Shown: one piece after another, positions 34,524 through 43,354 of the stretch
How positions within the stretch are numbered: the first letter of the stretch is position 1
How the letters are laid out: each line of letters begins with the position of its first letter
Assembly (NCBI GenBank): GCA_948891265.1
Contig: CAQUBD010000014.1
Coordinates: 1 to 47,934, forward strand
Source of the DNA: an uncultured Clostridia bacterium
GTDB taxonomy: Bacteria > Bacillota > Clostridia > TANB77 > CAG-508
Length of the DNA: 47,934 nt
Reading direction: 5' to 3'
The notes under the pieces: model-generated
What the model saw: only the letters and a program-made list of their open reading frames with translations
Told to the model about the DNA's origin: nothing
Database searches by the model: none
Program-made: the position numbers and the translations under genes

Positions 34524-35576
34524 TTATTTATTAAATGCTATTGATATCAATTTATCTAATAAATCTGTATATTCAATTCCTGATTCTTCAAAAAGTTTTG
34601 GATACATACTTATACTCGTAAAACCCGGTAAAGTATTAATCTCATTAATATAAACTTTTTCTGTATTTTGCTCTATGAAAAAATCAACTCTAGATAATCC
34701 TTTTCCATCAATAGCTTTAAAAGCTTTTATAGCCAACTCTTGTATTTCTTTTGCTTTTTCTTTAGATATTTCTGCAGGTATTATAGTTTTTGATTCTTGA
34801 TTATTATATTTAGCATCATAACTATAAAAATCATCAGCTGCTTTAACTTCTCCAATACACGATGCAATAACTTTTTCATTACCTAAAACGGCACATTCTA
34901 CTTCTCTACCTATGATTCCTTGTTCTATTATTATCTTTTTATCAAATTTAGATGCTTCTGTAATTGCATTCTCTAGTTCTATTTCATCGTGTACTTTACT
35001 TATTCCTACACTTGAACCAGAATTAGAAGGCTTCACAAATACTGGAAATTTTAATTCTTTGGTCACTATATTTGTAATTTCTTCAAGTTTTATTATTTTT
35101 TCGCTAAAATCATTATCTATACAAATATAATTATCTTCATATTTTCTTATGTATATATATTTTGTTTGGTTAATCTGTGCTTTATCAAAAATAACTTTTG
35201 TATATACTTTATCCATACCAACACTTGATGCTAATACTCCACAACCCACATATGGAATTTTTAACAACTCTAAAAGTCCTTGAATTGTTCCGTCTTCTCC
35301 ATACATACCATGCAAAACAGGGAATATAACATCTAATGATTTTAAATATTCTATAATATTATCAATAGGTTCTTTTCCTTCTAGTTCCTCCCCATATTTC
35401 TCTCTTTGCTCAAAATCAATTAATTTAAACCAATTTCCTGTTTTGCTTATATATATTGGAAAAATTTCATATTTATCTCTATTTAAATTTTTTATAACAG
35501 AAACAGCAGATACACATGACACTTCATTTTCAGTAGACATTCCTCCAAATATAACTCCTAGCTTTTGTTTTTTCAT
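34524..35576 (-). CDS. ddl: D-alanine--D-alanine ligase
   Basis: A 350-residue ATP-grasp enzyme making the D-Ala-D-Ala dipeptide for peptidoglycan. Motifs: the N-terminal GVIFGGMSTENEVSCVSA, LHGMYGEDGTIQGLLE, the ATP-grasp strand FPVFVKPSNSGSSVGISKV, GREVECAVLGN and the metal/active-site end LSRVDFFIEQNT with NEINTLPGFTSISMYP. The subsites fit a D-Ala-adding ligase; the residue that sets D-Lac use cannot be judged by eye. It sits 20 bp behind murF and is probably cotranscribed, so dipeptide synthesis and its attachment are coupled. Confidence 0.94.
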   Translation of the reverse strand: MKKQKLGVIFGGMSTENEVSCVSAVSVIKNLNRDKYEIFPIYISKTGNWFKLIDFEQREKYGEELEGKEPIDNIIEYLKSLDVIFPVLHGMYGEDGTIQGLLELLKIPYVGCGVLASSVGMDKVYTKVIFDKAQINQTKYIYIRKYEDNYICIDNDFSEKIIKLEEITNIVTKELKFPVFVKPSNSGSSVGISKVHDEIELENAITEASKFDKKIIIEQGIIGREVECAVLGNEKVIASCIGEVKAADDFYSYDAKYNNQESKTIIPAEISKEKAKEIQELAIKAFKAIDGKGLSRVDFFIEQNTEKVYINEINTLPGFTSISMYPKLFEESGIEYTDLLDKLISIAFNK

Positions 35577-35596
35577 ACTTTAATTAAGCCTCCCTT

Positions 35597-37000
35597 TTAT
35601 ACCATATTTAAAGAAGTTACTAATTTCTCTGCAATTTCAAAAAATTTCATACCATTAGATGCCTTAAATAGTATATTATCTCCAGTTTTACAATTCTGTT
35701 TAATAAATGCTTCTATATCTTCTTTATTTTCAAAATACAATGTATCTTTTTCATTCATGCCTTCTTTTTTTGCTGCCTCTATTATATATTTTGCATTTTT
35801 GCCATTACAAATTAAAATATCTATATTATTTTTAACAACTTCTTTACCAACCTTTTCATGAAGTTCTTTTGAATACTCTCCTAATTCGAACATATCCCCT
35901 AGAACTGCAATTTTTCTTTTGCATTTTAATTTTCCCAAATATGTAAGAGAAGCTTGCATTGACTCAAAACTTGCATTATAACTATCATTTATAATTGTCA
36001 TTCCATTTTCTAATTCCGTTATATCCATTCTCTTTTTAGTCAATTCGAAACCTTCTATTCCTTCTTTTATTTGAGAAATATCTAATCCTAAAAGATTACC
36101 AACCATTACAGCACATAATGCATTATATACAAAATGAATTCCTCCAACTGGCACTATTACTTTAAATCTTTCTCCTTGTAAATTGCATATAAATTCACTG
36201 CTATTTTCGTTTAGTATAACATCTTCTGCATACACTTCTGACTCATTTTCAATTCCATATGTATGTATTTCTATATCGTTATTTTTTAAATAAAAATCAT
36301 GTAATAAATCATTATCATTATTAATAACTAATATTTTTTTATCCATTCCCTCTAATATTTCTAATTTAGCTTTTAATATATTTTCTCTAGAGCCTAAATT
36401 TCCAATATGTGATGTTCCTATATTTGTAATGACTGAAACTGAAGGCTTTGCTATTTTTGTTAGTTCACTTATTTCTCCAAAATGATTCATTCCCATTTCA
36501 ATTACAGCAGCTTCATGGTCATCTAAATTAAATATTGTAAATGGAAGTCCTATATTATTATTATTATTTCCCTGTGTTTTTAAAGTTTTATATTTTTTAG
36601 ATACTACACTTGCAATTATATCTTTTGTACTTGTTTTTCCTACACTTCCTGTTATTCCTACAACAGGGAACTCTTTTCCATATAGACTTCTTTTATATTT
36701 TGCAATATCAGAAATCGCTTTAATTGTATCTTTTACCACAATAATATTTTTATCTTTATATTCTTGTAGTTCTTCTGTTAATTTCATATCTTGTATTATT
36801 ACTGTCGTTGCTCCCTTTTCGAGAGCTTCTTTCCATAGCTTATTTCCGTCAAAATTTTCTCCTTTTATTCCTATATATGTATCTCCCTGTTTTATTATTC
36901 TTGTATCTTTGCAAAAGTTTATTACTTCTTCTTGTAAATTTCCTTTTACTAGCTCCCCTTTTGTAATTTCTACTATTTCTTTTATTTTTAATTTTTTCAT
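35597..37000 (-). CDS. murF: UDP-MurNAc-tripeptide--D-Ala-D-Ala ligase MurF
   Basis: A 467-residue Mur ligase. N-terminal substrate domain (1-95, with GIKGENFDGNKLWKEA), central ATPase with GITGSVGKTSTKD (about 113-125), the NNNNIGLPFTIF segment, a conserved MGMNHFGEIS and the C-terminal domain starting LENGMTIINDSYNASFESMQ. It adds D-Ala-D-Ala to the UDP-MurNAc-tripeptide in the cytoplasm, using the product of the adjacent ddl gene. The ATG at 37000 follows a weak AGGTGATA. Length is typical. Confidence 0.95.
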   Translation of the reverse strand: MKKLKIKEIVEITKGELVKGNLQEEVINFCKDTRIIKQGDTYIGIKGENFDGNKLWKEALEKGATTVIIQDMKLTEELQEYKDKNIIVVKDTIKAISDIAKYKRSLYGKEFPVVGITGSVGKTSTKDIIASVVSKKYKTLKTQGNNNNNIGLPFTIFNLDDHEAAVIEMGMNHFGEISELTKIAKPSVSVITNIGTSHIGNLGSRENILKAKLEILEGMDKKILVINNDNDLLHDFYLKNNDIEIHTYGIENESEVYAEDVILNENSSEFICNLQGERFKVIVPVGGIHFVYNALCAVMVGNLLGLDISQIKEGIEGFELTKKRMDITELENGMTIINDSYNASFESMQASLTYLGKLKCKRKIAVLGDMFELGEYSKELHEKVGKEVVKNNIDILICNGKNAKYIIEAAKKEGMNEKDTLYFENKEDIEAFIKQNCKTGDNILFKASNGMKFFEIAEKLVTSLNMV

Positions 37001-37070
37001 ATTATCACCTACTTTTTTCTTTTGTTAAATTATATGCTTTTATTTGGTTTTTGGCAATAAAAATATGCTT

Positions 37071-37096
37071 TAAGTTTCGATTTTTATTCATATTTA
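37071..37096. repeat. Dispersed short repeat TAAGTTTCGATTTTTATTCA type
   Basis: About 26 bp, matching 41357-41382 at all but one position and a worn copy at 46316-46340. Each lies in an intergenic region. Confidence 0.5.
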
Positions 37097-37180
37097 AATT
37101 TAATACCCGACAATTTTTTATATGACACTTTTTTAATAAAACTTACTACCCTACCCTTTTTATATTAGCTGCTATTATAT

Positions 37181-37205
37181 AAAAGGCCAGAACTTCTGAC
37201 CTTTT
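37181..37205 (-). terminator. Terminator after the SASP gene
   Basis: AAAAGGCCAGAA and TTCTGACCTTTT pair at 11 of 12 positions with a 1-nt centre. T runs lie at both sides. Confidence 0.65.
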
Positions 37206-37221
37206 TACTTAATTTAAGAAA

Positions 37222-37401
37222 CTACTTATTTTCTACTGAACGGTTTGCTATTTCTATAGCTTTAGTAACTATATTTCCACAATCTCTTGAAGAAACACCA
37301 GCCCAACTTCCACCATCTTTTTTTACTTGTTCATAAACACCTAATTCTTTAGCAATTTCTTCTCTTAAATTTTCAGATATTAATTTACTATTTCTAGACA
37401 T
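37222..37401 (-). CDS. Small acid-soluble spore protein, alpha/beta type
   Basis: A 59-residue protein, too short for a long-ORF scan. It carries the alpha/beta SASP signatures: LREEIAKELGVYEQVKKDGG in the first half and WAGVSSRDCGNIVTKAIEIA in the second (family motif G-x-x-x-S-R-x-x-G-x-x-V/I). The usual germination-protease site is not obvious. These proteins coat spore DNA and protect it from UV and heat. The ATG at 37401 follows AAGGAGGATGTT. It is a single gene with its own terminator, expected under forespore sigma G control, though no promoter was resolved. It is strong evidence of endospore formation. Confidence 0.92.
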   Translation of the reverse strand: MSRNSKLISENLREEIAKELGVYEQVKKDGGSWAGVSSRDCGNIVTKAIEIANRSVENK

Positions 37402-37534
37402 AACATCCTCCTTACTAACAAAGCTTAATTAAGCTTTATCAATATTATTATTTACAAAAAAACATAAATTATTTTGGTAATTATATGATATATTATAACT
37501 TTTCATATAAATTATAGTTTTAAAAAACGAAACA

Positions 37535-37681
37535 AACAAATCGGAAAGCTAATAAATTTGTAGTATGTTATTTAAAACTATAAATTTTAATTATTAATAA
37601 ATTATAAATAGCAAAGCTTTCCGTAAATTTGTTCATGTACAAAATTTTCGTTAGAAAATTTCTGTACAATTAAGTTTTATA
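37535..37681. repeat. Three-hairpin cassette, copy II
   Basis: Module 1: AACAAATCGGAAAGCT with AGCTTTCCGTAAATTTGTT (37535-37633). Module 2: GTACAAAATTTTC with GAAAATTTCTGTAC (37637-37667). The third module is worn. 37535-37681 is about 97% identical to 41416-41562. It lies directly upstream of the VanW-like gene. Confidence 0.8.
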
Positions 37682-37738
37682 GTAGTAAATTTTTAAAGTA
37701 AATGATATACTATAATAGATAAATTAAAGGAGAAACTT

Positions 37739-39268
37739 ATGGAAGTAAAAGAAAAAGAAAGTTTAGCTACCATAGAAAAAAAAGAAACATACATAATTAC
37801 AAATGATTATGAAAATCGAAAACGTTCTGATACATTAATGATTTTCGGAATTTGTATATTTGTTTTTATAATACTTTTACTAATTTCTTACTGCATATTT
37901 ACAATAATAAATTCAAAAAACGATAAAATATTGCTTGGTGTAAATATAAAAGGAATAACTGTTACAGGATTATCAAAGGAAGAAGCTAAACAAAAAATAA
38001 CAGAATATATAAACACATCAATTGGTGATGAAATAAAGTTACGACATAATGATTATGAAACATCTATATCCACATCTCAATTATCAATATATTTTAACAT
38101 AGATGAATCTGTTGAAATTGCATATCAAATTGGTAGAACTGGAAATATATTTCAAAATAATTTAGCTGTGTTAAAAGGGCTCTTTTCAAAAATAAATATA
38201 GAACCTGGCTTTTCTATTGATGAACAGCAATTAGAATACATCTTAAAAGATATATCAAATAAACTACCAGATAAAGTAATTGAAAGTAGCTGTTATATTG
38301 ATGCAAATAATTTAATAATAACAAAAGGTTCAGAAGGTTCTTCAATAGAAATTGAGAAATCTATGAAATATATTGAGGAAAATATAAAAAATTTAAATTT
38401 GCAAAACAACACAATTGAATTGTTTGCTCAAAAAAAATCTCCTAATAAATTAGATTTAGATGATATATATAATCAAATACATAAAGAACCTGTTGATGCA
38501 TATTATACTCAAAATCCTTATCGTGTTTTTCCTAGCGAAAATGGTATAGACTTCGCTATTTCACTAGAAGAAGCAAAAAATTTATTACAAGAAGAAAAAA
38601 ATGAATATAATATTCCTTTAAAAATATTATACCCAAATGTAACAACAAATATGATTGGAACAGAAGCATTTCCAGATTTATTATCTGAATTTTCTACTAA
38701 ATATGATGCAAGAAATAGAAATCGTACTACAAATTTAGTTTTAGCATCAAATAAAATAAATGGAACCGTCTTAATGCCAGAAGAAATTTTTTCATACAAT
38801 AAAGTAGTTGGAGAAAGAACAATTCAAGCAGGATATAAAGAAGCTCCTATATATGTAGAAGGTAGAGTAGAAGATGGCCTTGGTGGTGGAATATGTCAAA
38901 TAACATCTACTTTATATAATGCAGCATTATATTCGAACTTAGAAATACTTGAAAGAAGTAACCATCAATTTGTACCATCATATGTAACTGCAAGTAGAGA
39001 TGCAACTGTTGTATATGGAGCTATTGACTTCAAGTTTAAAAATAATAGAGAATATCCTATAAAAATAAATTGTTCTGTTTCAAATGGAATTGCAAATTTC
39101 AAAATATTTGGTCTAAAATCCGAAAATGATTATGATGTAGAACTATTTTCTAAAATAACAAGAACAACTTCAACATCTATATATTCAGAAGCATATAAAA
39201 CTTTAAAGAAAAATGGAACTATAGTAAGTAGTGAAATACTTTCAAAAGATGTATATAAAAAACATTAA
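37739..39268 (+). CDS. VanW-family membrane-anchored protein
   Basis: A 509-residue protein. A cytoplasmic head and one membrane helix (residues about 35-58, IFGICIFVFIILLLISYCIF) are followed by a PG-binding-4 domain (about 70-250) and the VanW domain (about 320-480) with FSYNKVVGERT and GLGGGICQITSTLYNAALYS. VanW is named from vancomycin-resistance clusters, but most homologues are housekeeping cell-envelope proteins of unknown activity. The ATG at 37739 follows AAAGGAGAAACTT. A TATAAT lies at 37711. It stands alone, facing ypeB, and no van genes are nearby, so resistance should not be inferred. Confidence 0.88.
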   Translation: MEVKEKESLATIEKKETYIITNDYENRKRSDTLMIFGICIFVFIILLLISYCIFTIINSKNDKILLGVNIKGITVTGLSKEEAKQKITEYINTSIGDEIKLRHNDYETSISTSQLSIYFNIDESVEIAYQIGRTGNIFQNNLAVLKGLFSKINIEPGFSIDEQQLEYILKDISNKLPDKVIESSCYIDANNLIITKGSEGSSIEIEKSMKYIEENIKNLNLQNNTIELFAQKKSPNKLDLDDIYNQIHKEPVDAYYTQNPYRVFPSENGIDFAISLEEAKNLLQEEKNEYNIPLKILYPNVTTNMIGTEAFPDLLSEFSTKYDARNRNRTTNLVLASNKINGTVLMPEEIFSYNKVVGERTIQAGYKEAPIYVEGRVEDGLGGGICQITSTLYNAALYSNLEILERSNHQFVPSYVTASRDATVVYGAIDFKFKNNREYPIKINCSVSNGIANFKIFGLKSENDYDVELFSKITRTTSTSIYSEAYKTLKKNGTIVSSEILSKDVYKKH

Positions 39269-39347
39269 GTGTGACAAAGGGGACGTACCTTTTTGTCACA
39301 CTTTTTTATATTTTGTGACAAAAAGGTACGTCCCCTTTGTCACACTT
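39267..39347. repeat. Paired REP-like palindromes, also a bidirectional terminator
   Basis: Two 31-33-bp palindromes with the core GGGGACGTACC face each other: 39269-39301 and 39314-39344 are reverse complements, separated by a T-rich spacer. The whole 77 bp could fold into one long hairpin. It separates the converging VanW-like and ypeB genes. Confidence 0.8.
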
Positions 39348-39348
39348 T

Positions 39349-40713
39349 CTACATTGTTAAAGTTCCATTTGGTGTATTAGTAACAATTAAAATATCTTCT
39401 TCTCTTCCATTTTCAGCATTTACATAGACTAAAAATTCTTTATCTTCAACTTTTCCTTTAAATTCATAACATAAGATTTCTGTTTTAAATTCTGTTGGGA
39501 TAATAGCTAATCCCTCAGATTGTATATTTAAATCTTTATTTAAAGTTTTCTTAGCTTCTTCTTTAGATATTTTAACTTTTGTAGTATCTCTTTTTGTATG
39601 ATTATTTAAATATCCTGTTGTTTCAAGTCCTAAAACTTCTCCATTATCTAAAGCAATTTTCACTTTTATTAAGTCTGAATAAACAACTACATTATTTTCC
39701 GTATAAGCATAATTTATTGTTACTATTCCATCTTGTTTTAGATAATAAGTTTCTTTCATATCTTTATAACCATGATTGCTTAAAAACTGCTTCCCTTTCT
39801 CATTTGCTTCTTCTTGAGATATAATTTCAGTATTGACATCTCTATTAGAATTCATGTAAACAATATGTCCGCCTTTTTTAGAAACTGAAATACTAATATT
39901 ATCTTCAGATGAAGCTTTTACAGAAAAATTATATTCTGGAATTGTGGCATTTTCAGAAAAGCCTAAACTTTCTATTTCTTTTATATTATTATTACCTATA
40001 AATTCAATAGTCTTTTGTTTAGCAGCTTCTTCATCTATATCTTCACCTGTCAATCCTTTTTTTTCAGCTCCTGTTAAATGTTCAGAAAAAGCCCCATCAT
40101 AGATTAAACCTGAATATTCATGAAAATTTTCTTCTAAATTACTAAATCCATCTAAAGAGCTTGTACTAACCTGCTGTGCAAAAGCCACTTGCCCTTTATT
40201 ATTAAGCTCGTTCCACTTAACTCTACCAGAATTTATATCATCAGACAATTGATTTAAAGTATTTTCTAATTCAACACTATATGAATGTAAATCCCTTAAA
40301 TTTTTTAAATCTTCCTCTGTTAAACTGTCATTATAAATATTTTTTCTAGATAGAGAATAACTATAATCACTTACTTGATTTAAGAACCTCTCTGTATTTT
40401 CTAATTCTTGACTTTCAATTGGTAATTGAGAAAGATATGCCTGTGCTAAATTTGCCTCTCTCCACACATTTGTTAAAGTTTCTGCACCATGTTCTGGTGT
40501 ACTTGAAATTAGTGATTTAGCAAGATATGTTTCTACATTTTGAACATAATCAACTAATTCATAAAAAGCCATATTATATACATTTTCAGATGCCTGCCTT
40601 GCCTCCTTTTGCCTACTTATTAAAACAGCAATTAAACATACTATTATAACTAAAAATATTGTAATTATGCTTAACATATGTGCCTTCTTTAATCTATCTA
40701 TCCAACTTCTCAT
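39349..40713 (-). CDS. ypeB: Germination protein YpeB
   Basis: A 454-residue protein with an N-terminal membrane helix (residues 13-31). A YpeB-specific region (FYELVDYVQNVETYLAKSLI, then LTNVWREANLAQAYLSQLP) is followed by three PepSY-like repeats, the last with VKISKEEAKKTLNKDLN. In Bacillus, YpeB stabilises the spore cortex-lytic enzyme SleB in the spore and is cleaved on germination. The ATG at 40713 follows AAGGGATGA. It follows sleB by 48 bp in the same operon. Confidence 0.94.
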   Translation of the reverse strand: MRSWIDRLKKAHMLSIITIFLVIIVCLIAVLISRQKEARQASENVYNMAFYELVDYVQNVETYLAKSLISSTPEHGAETLTNVWREANLAQAYLSQLPIESQELENTERFLNQVSDYSYSLSRKNIYNDSLTEEDLKNLRDLHSYSVELENTLNQLSDDINSGRVKWNELNNKGQVAFAQQVSTSSLDGFSNLEENFHEYSGLIYDGAFSEHLTGAEKKGLTGEDIDEEAAKQKTIEFIGNNNIKEIESLGFSENATIPEYNFSVKASSEDNISISVSKKGGHIVYMNSNRDVNTEIISQEEANEKGKQFLSNHGYKDMKETYYLKQDGIVTINYAYTENNVVVYSDLIKVKIALDNGEVLGLETTGYLNNHTKRDTTKVKISKEEAKKTLNKDLNIQSEGLAIIPTEFKTEILCYEFKGKVEDKEFLVYVNAENGREEDILIVTNTPNGTLTM

Positions 40714-40761
40714 TTTTTATCATCCCTTCATTATATAAACAATTGTCTATAAATTAATATT

Positions 40762-41235
40762 TTATTTACAAAATCTATGCTTTCCTATTGTTTTTACTAA
40801 TGGTCTAGACCAAATCCATTTATTAGTAGCAGTAGCAGGATTAAAATAATAAACACAGCCACCAGTTGGATCCCAACCATTCATAGCATCTTGAGCCGCC
40901 TTATAAACAGTAGAGCCTTCACTTATTGGTGCATTTATTTGCCCATCTGCAACAGCAGTAAAAGCACCAGATTGATATATAACTCCTGATATAGAATTTG
41001 GAAATCTAGAATCTTTTACTCTATTTAAAATAACTGCTCCAACCGCTACTTGCCCTTCGTATGGTTCTCCTCTTGCCTCCCCATTTATTGCTCTTGCCAT
41101 CAGCTGAATATCTGATGTATTAGCTGTTTTTGCTAAACTACCAGTATTTATATTACCTTTATCCACAATAAATATACAAATTGTGAATATAATTATAAAA
41201 AATATAGTTAAAAGTATTTTTTCAAATTTTTTCAC
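40762..41235 (-). CDS. sleB: Spore cortex-lytic enzyme SleB
   Basis: A 157-residue protein: a signal or anchor helix (residues 6-25) and the Hydrolase_2 catalytic domain with LMARAINGEARGEPYEGQVA (the catalytic Glu lies in GEARGE), AVGAVILNRVKDSRFP and GGCVYYFNPATATNKWIWSR. The family is a lytic transglycosylase that opens cortex peptidoglycan during germination. The N-terminal PG-binding domain of Bacillus SleB is missing, a form common in Clostridia. The start is a GTG at 41235 after AAAGGGTGATTTT. Its partner ypeB follows. Confidence 0.92.
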   Translation of the reverse strand: MKKFEKILLTIFFIIIFTICIFIVDKGNINTGSLAKTANTSDIQLMARAINGEARGEPYEGQVAVGAVILNRVKDSRFPNSISGVIYQSGAFTAVADGQINAPISEGSTVYKAAQDAMNGWDPTGGCVYYFNPATATNKWIWSRPLVKTIGKHRFCK

Positions 41236-41414
41236 AAAATCACCCTTTACAAGATATTTAAATATATTTTGTATAAAAAAAAGAAAAATATACCATAATT
41301 GAAATATTTTTTTTAATATGCTAAAATTAAAATGAATTACAATTTAATAATAATTTTAAGTTTTGATTTTTATTCATATTTAGACTTAAAAGTTATAGTA
41401 AAAAAAAACAAACT

Positions 41415-41596
41415 GAACAAATCGGAAAGCTAATAAATTTATAGTATGTTATTTAAAACTATAAATTTTAATTAGTAATAAATTATAAATAGCAAAGCTT
41501 TCCGTAAATTTGTTCATGTGCGAAATTTTCGTTAGAAAATTTCTGTACAATTAAGTTTTATATAATAGGAAAGTATGACTTTCCTATTATATAAAA
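41415..41596. repeat. Three-hairpin cassette, copy III
   Basis: Module 1 41415-41515 and module 2 41518-41548 are nearly the same as copy II. Module 3 is a perfect 19-bp hairpin, 41556-41574 with 41578-41596 (TATAATAGGAAAGT…), whose stem bases differ from copies I and IV in a paired way (TATAATAGG versus TATTATAGG). Confidence 0.8.
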
Positions 41597-41619
41597 ACAA
41601 TAATTACTTTATTTAATTA

Positions 41620-41875
41620 CTTACTACTCGACAGTTTTTATACATAATATTTATATTCCTTTTAAATGTAATGACGAATGTGATTGGAGAGGGTCTTAAA
41701 AGATATTAAATTGCATGTATGAGGGTGCGCAAAGTCGGAGAGGCTCATACATGCAATTTTAAATCTTTTTAGAACTCGTATTGAACCGAGGAATGAAATG
41801 AAAAATGAATATAAATATTATTATAAAAATTTTTAATTTATATTCTAAAAAGTGTTGGGTAGTAAGATTTAATTA
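41620..41875. mobile_element. About 255-bp inverted-repeat element with GC-richer centre (MITE-like)
   Basis: Imperfect terminal repeats (CTTACTACTCGACAGTTTTT at the left, the complement of AAAAAGTGTTGGGTAGTAAG at the right) continue inward as AATATTTATATTC. A perfect 16-bp stem (41708-41723 with 41744-41759) closes a 20-nt loop at the centre. There is no reading frame. It lies just ahead of the glucosyltransferase gene. Confidence 0.65.
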
Positions 41876-41914
41876 AAACCTTGACATATAAACTTTTTAA
41901 AAGGAGACAATTTT

Positions 41915-43046
41915 ATGAAAAAAATTTTAATTTTTTATGCATCATATGGTGGCGGGCACTTAAATGCTGCAAAATCAATAAAAGAATGGATTGATAACAA
42001 TTATAATAATTATGAAACTGAATTAATAGATTGTATGAAATATGTTAATAAACCAATTGAAAAAATAACCACAGCTGCATATAGAGAAATGGCAAAGAAA
42101 ATCCCATGGGCATGGGGAAAAATCTATAATGATTCTCAAAAAGGTCCACTTGCTCATATATCTTCTAGAGCTAATATGATATTCGCTGTAAAACTTTTAA
42201 AATTACTAAGAGAAAAACAACCAGACATAATCATTTCGACACATCCATTTGGAAGCCAAATGTGTAGTTATTTAAAAAGAAAAGGAAAAATATCCTCTAA
42301 GATTGCAACTATAATGACTGATTTCTCTCCACATGACCAATGGCTAGTTCGGCCATGAAAATACTGATTACTTTTTTGTTGCACATGATAAAATGAGAGA
42401 ATATTTGATATCAAAAAATATTCCAGAATTTAAAGTATTTGCAACAGGTATTCCAATATCATCAAGATTTTTGGAAGAATATAATAAGCAAGAAATTCTA
42501 AACGAATTCAAATTGGAACAAAACAAAAAAAATATATTATTTTTTGCAGGAGGGGAATTTGGATTAGGAAAAACACGAACTGTTCAAATTTTCGAAGAAT
42601 TAGTTAAAACTTTTGATGATATACAAGTTATAGCAATTTCAGGAAAAAACTCAAAAATGAAAATAGCTTTTGAGGAAATTGTATCAATTTATAGTAAACA
42701 AACTACTGTAAAAGTATTAGAATATACAAATAAGGTTCCTGAACTAATGGCCATATCTGATATAGTAATTTCAAAACCTGGCGGATTAACTACTTCTGAA
42801 AGTTTAGCTTGTGGATTACCAATGATAATAATAAACCCTATTCCTGGTCAAGAAGAAGAAAATGCAGAATTTTTAGAAGAAAAAGGTTCAGGAATATGGC
42901 TACATAAACATGACTCTTCTTATGAAATACTTAATAACTTACTTTCTGATCCTAAAAAACTTGAAGAAATGAAAAATAATACAAAAATATTAGCTAAAAA
43001 ATATTCAACAAAAGATATTTGCGAAATAATTTTAAAACAGATATGA
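41915..43046 (+). pseudogene. Diacylglycerol glucosyltransferase (MGDG synthase type), frameshifted at a CGG codon
   Basis: Part 1 (41915-42358) has the N-terminal MGDG-synthase signature ILIFYASYGGGHLNAAKSI and ISTHPFG…MTDFSPHDQWLV. Part 2 (frame entered at 42351) gives GHENTDYFFVAHDKMREYLI and then the GT-B C-terminal domain with FAGGEFGLGKTR, ISKPGGLTTSESLACGLPMI and PGQEEENAEFL. Joined, they give about 377 residues, the normal length of YpfP/UgtP-type enzymes that glucosylate diacylglycerol for membrane lipids and lipoteichoic acid anchors. At 42350 an extra C creates an in-frame CGG followed by CCA TGA. No other damage is seen. The ATG at 41915 follows AAGGAGAC. Confidence 0.88.
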
Positions 43047-43067
43047 AATTCTTTTGCAACAAATACA

Positions 43068-43110
43068 AAAAAGCACATAAAATATACAAAGAGGTATAAT
43101 TTATGTGTTT
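43068..43110 (+). terminator. Terminator-like hairpin overlapping the next start site
   Basis: An AAAAAGCACATAAAATATAC arm pairs with GTATAATTTATGTGTTTTT with one bulge and one mismatch, followed by T-rich sequence. The right arm contains the ribosome site and the ATG at 43103 of the next small gene. Confidence 0.6.
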
Positions 43111-43296
43111 TTCTGATTTATCTAGTTGTAATTTAATTGGTCTTGCTAGTAGTCTTGCAATAGCCATTGGTAATGATTTAAGTGCAAATGAAGCAAGTAT
43201 ATTAGCTGCTTTTTTTCATCTTTTGGTGATAACCTTGCCATAATTGCAACTAAAAAAGCAATTGAAGAATCTAATAACACAACATATAACCAATAA
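43103..43296 (+). pseudogene. Small hydrophobic protein, frameshifted at a 7-T run
   Basis: Starting at the ATG at 43103 (after GAGGTATAATTT) the frame gives MCFSDLSSCNLIGLASSLAI and stops after 46 codons. Shifting -1 at the T run 43210-43216 gives SSFGDNLAIIATKKAIEESN to a stop at 43294, the pattern of short Cys-containing clostridial proteins of about 65 residues. An eighth T, or slippage, would restore it. The function is unknown. A minus-strand frame here is a shadow. Confidence 0.5.
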
Positions 43297-43311
43297 TAAG
43301 ATGTGTCCCAA

Positions 43312-43350
43312 TTGGACAAAATGTCCAAACAGAACCGTCCCCTTTGGTCA
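43312..43350. repeat. Palindrome with CCGTCCCC motif, REP-like
   Basis: TTGGACAAAATGTCCAA (43312-43328) is a palindrome followed by CAGAACCGTCCCCTTT. It resembles short dispersed palindromes of gut Firmicutes and the GGGACG units at 13881 and 39267. It lies downstream of recR. Confidence 0.45.
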
Positions 43351-43354
43351 GGTA

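Noticed and set aside
37421..37438. Palindrome AAAGCTTAATTAAGCTTT as an operator upstream of the SASP gene
   Set aside because: Simple A/T-rich palindromes are frequent here, and no regulator site of this form is known to me.
37739..39268. Vancomycin resistance from the VanW call
   Set aside because: VanW-domain proteins are common without resistance, and no vanHAX-like ligase or regulators are nearby; the ddl here is an ordinary D-Ala ligase by context.
41881..41886. TTGACA as a -35 box for the glucosyltransferase gene
   Set aside because: Only 29 bp from the start codon; a -10 box would fall on the ribosome site.
43146..43328. 60-codon minus-strand frame after recR
   Set aside because: It is antisense to the small hydrophobic gene and lacks a ribosome site.
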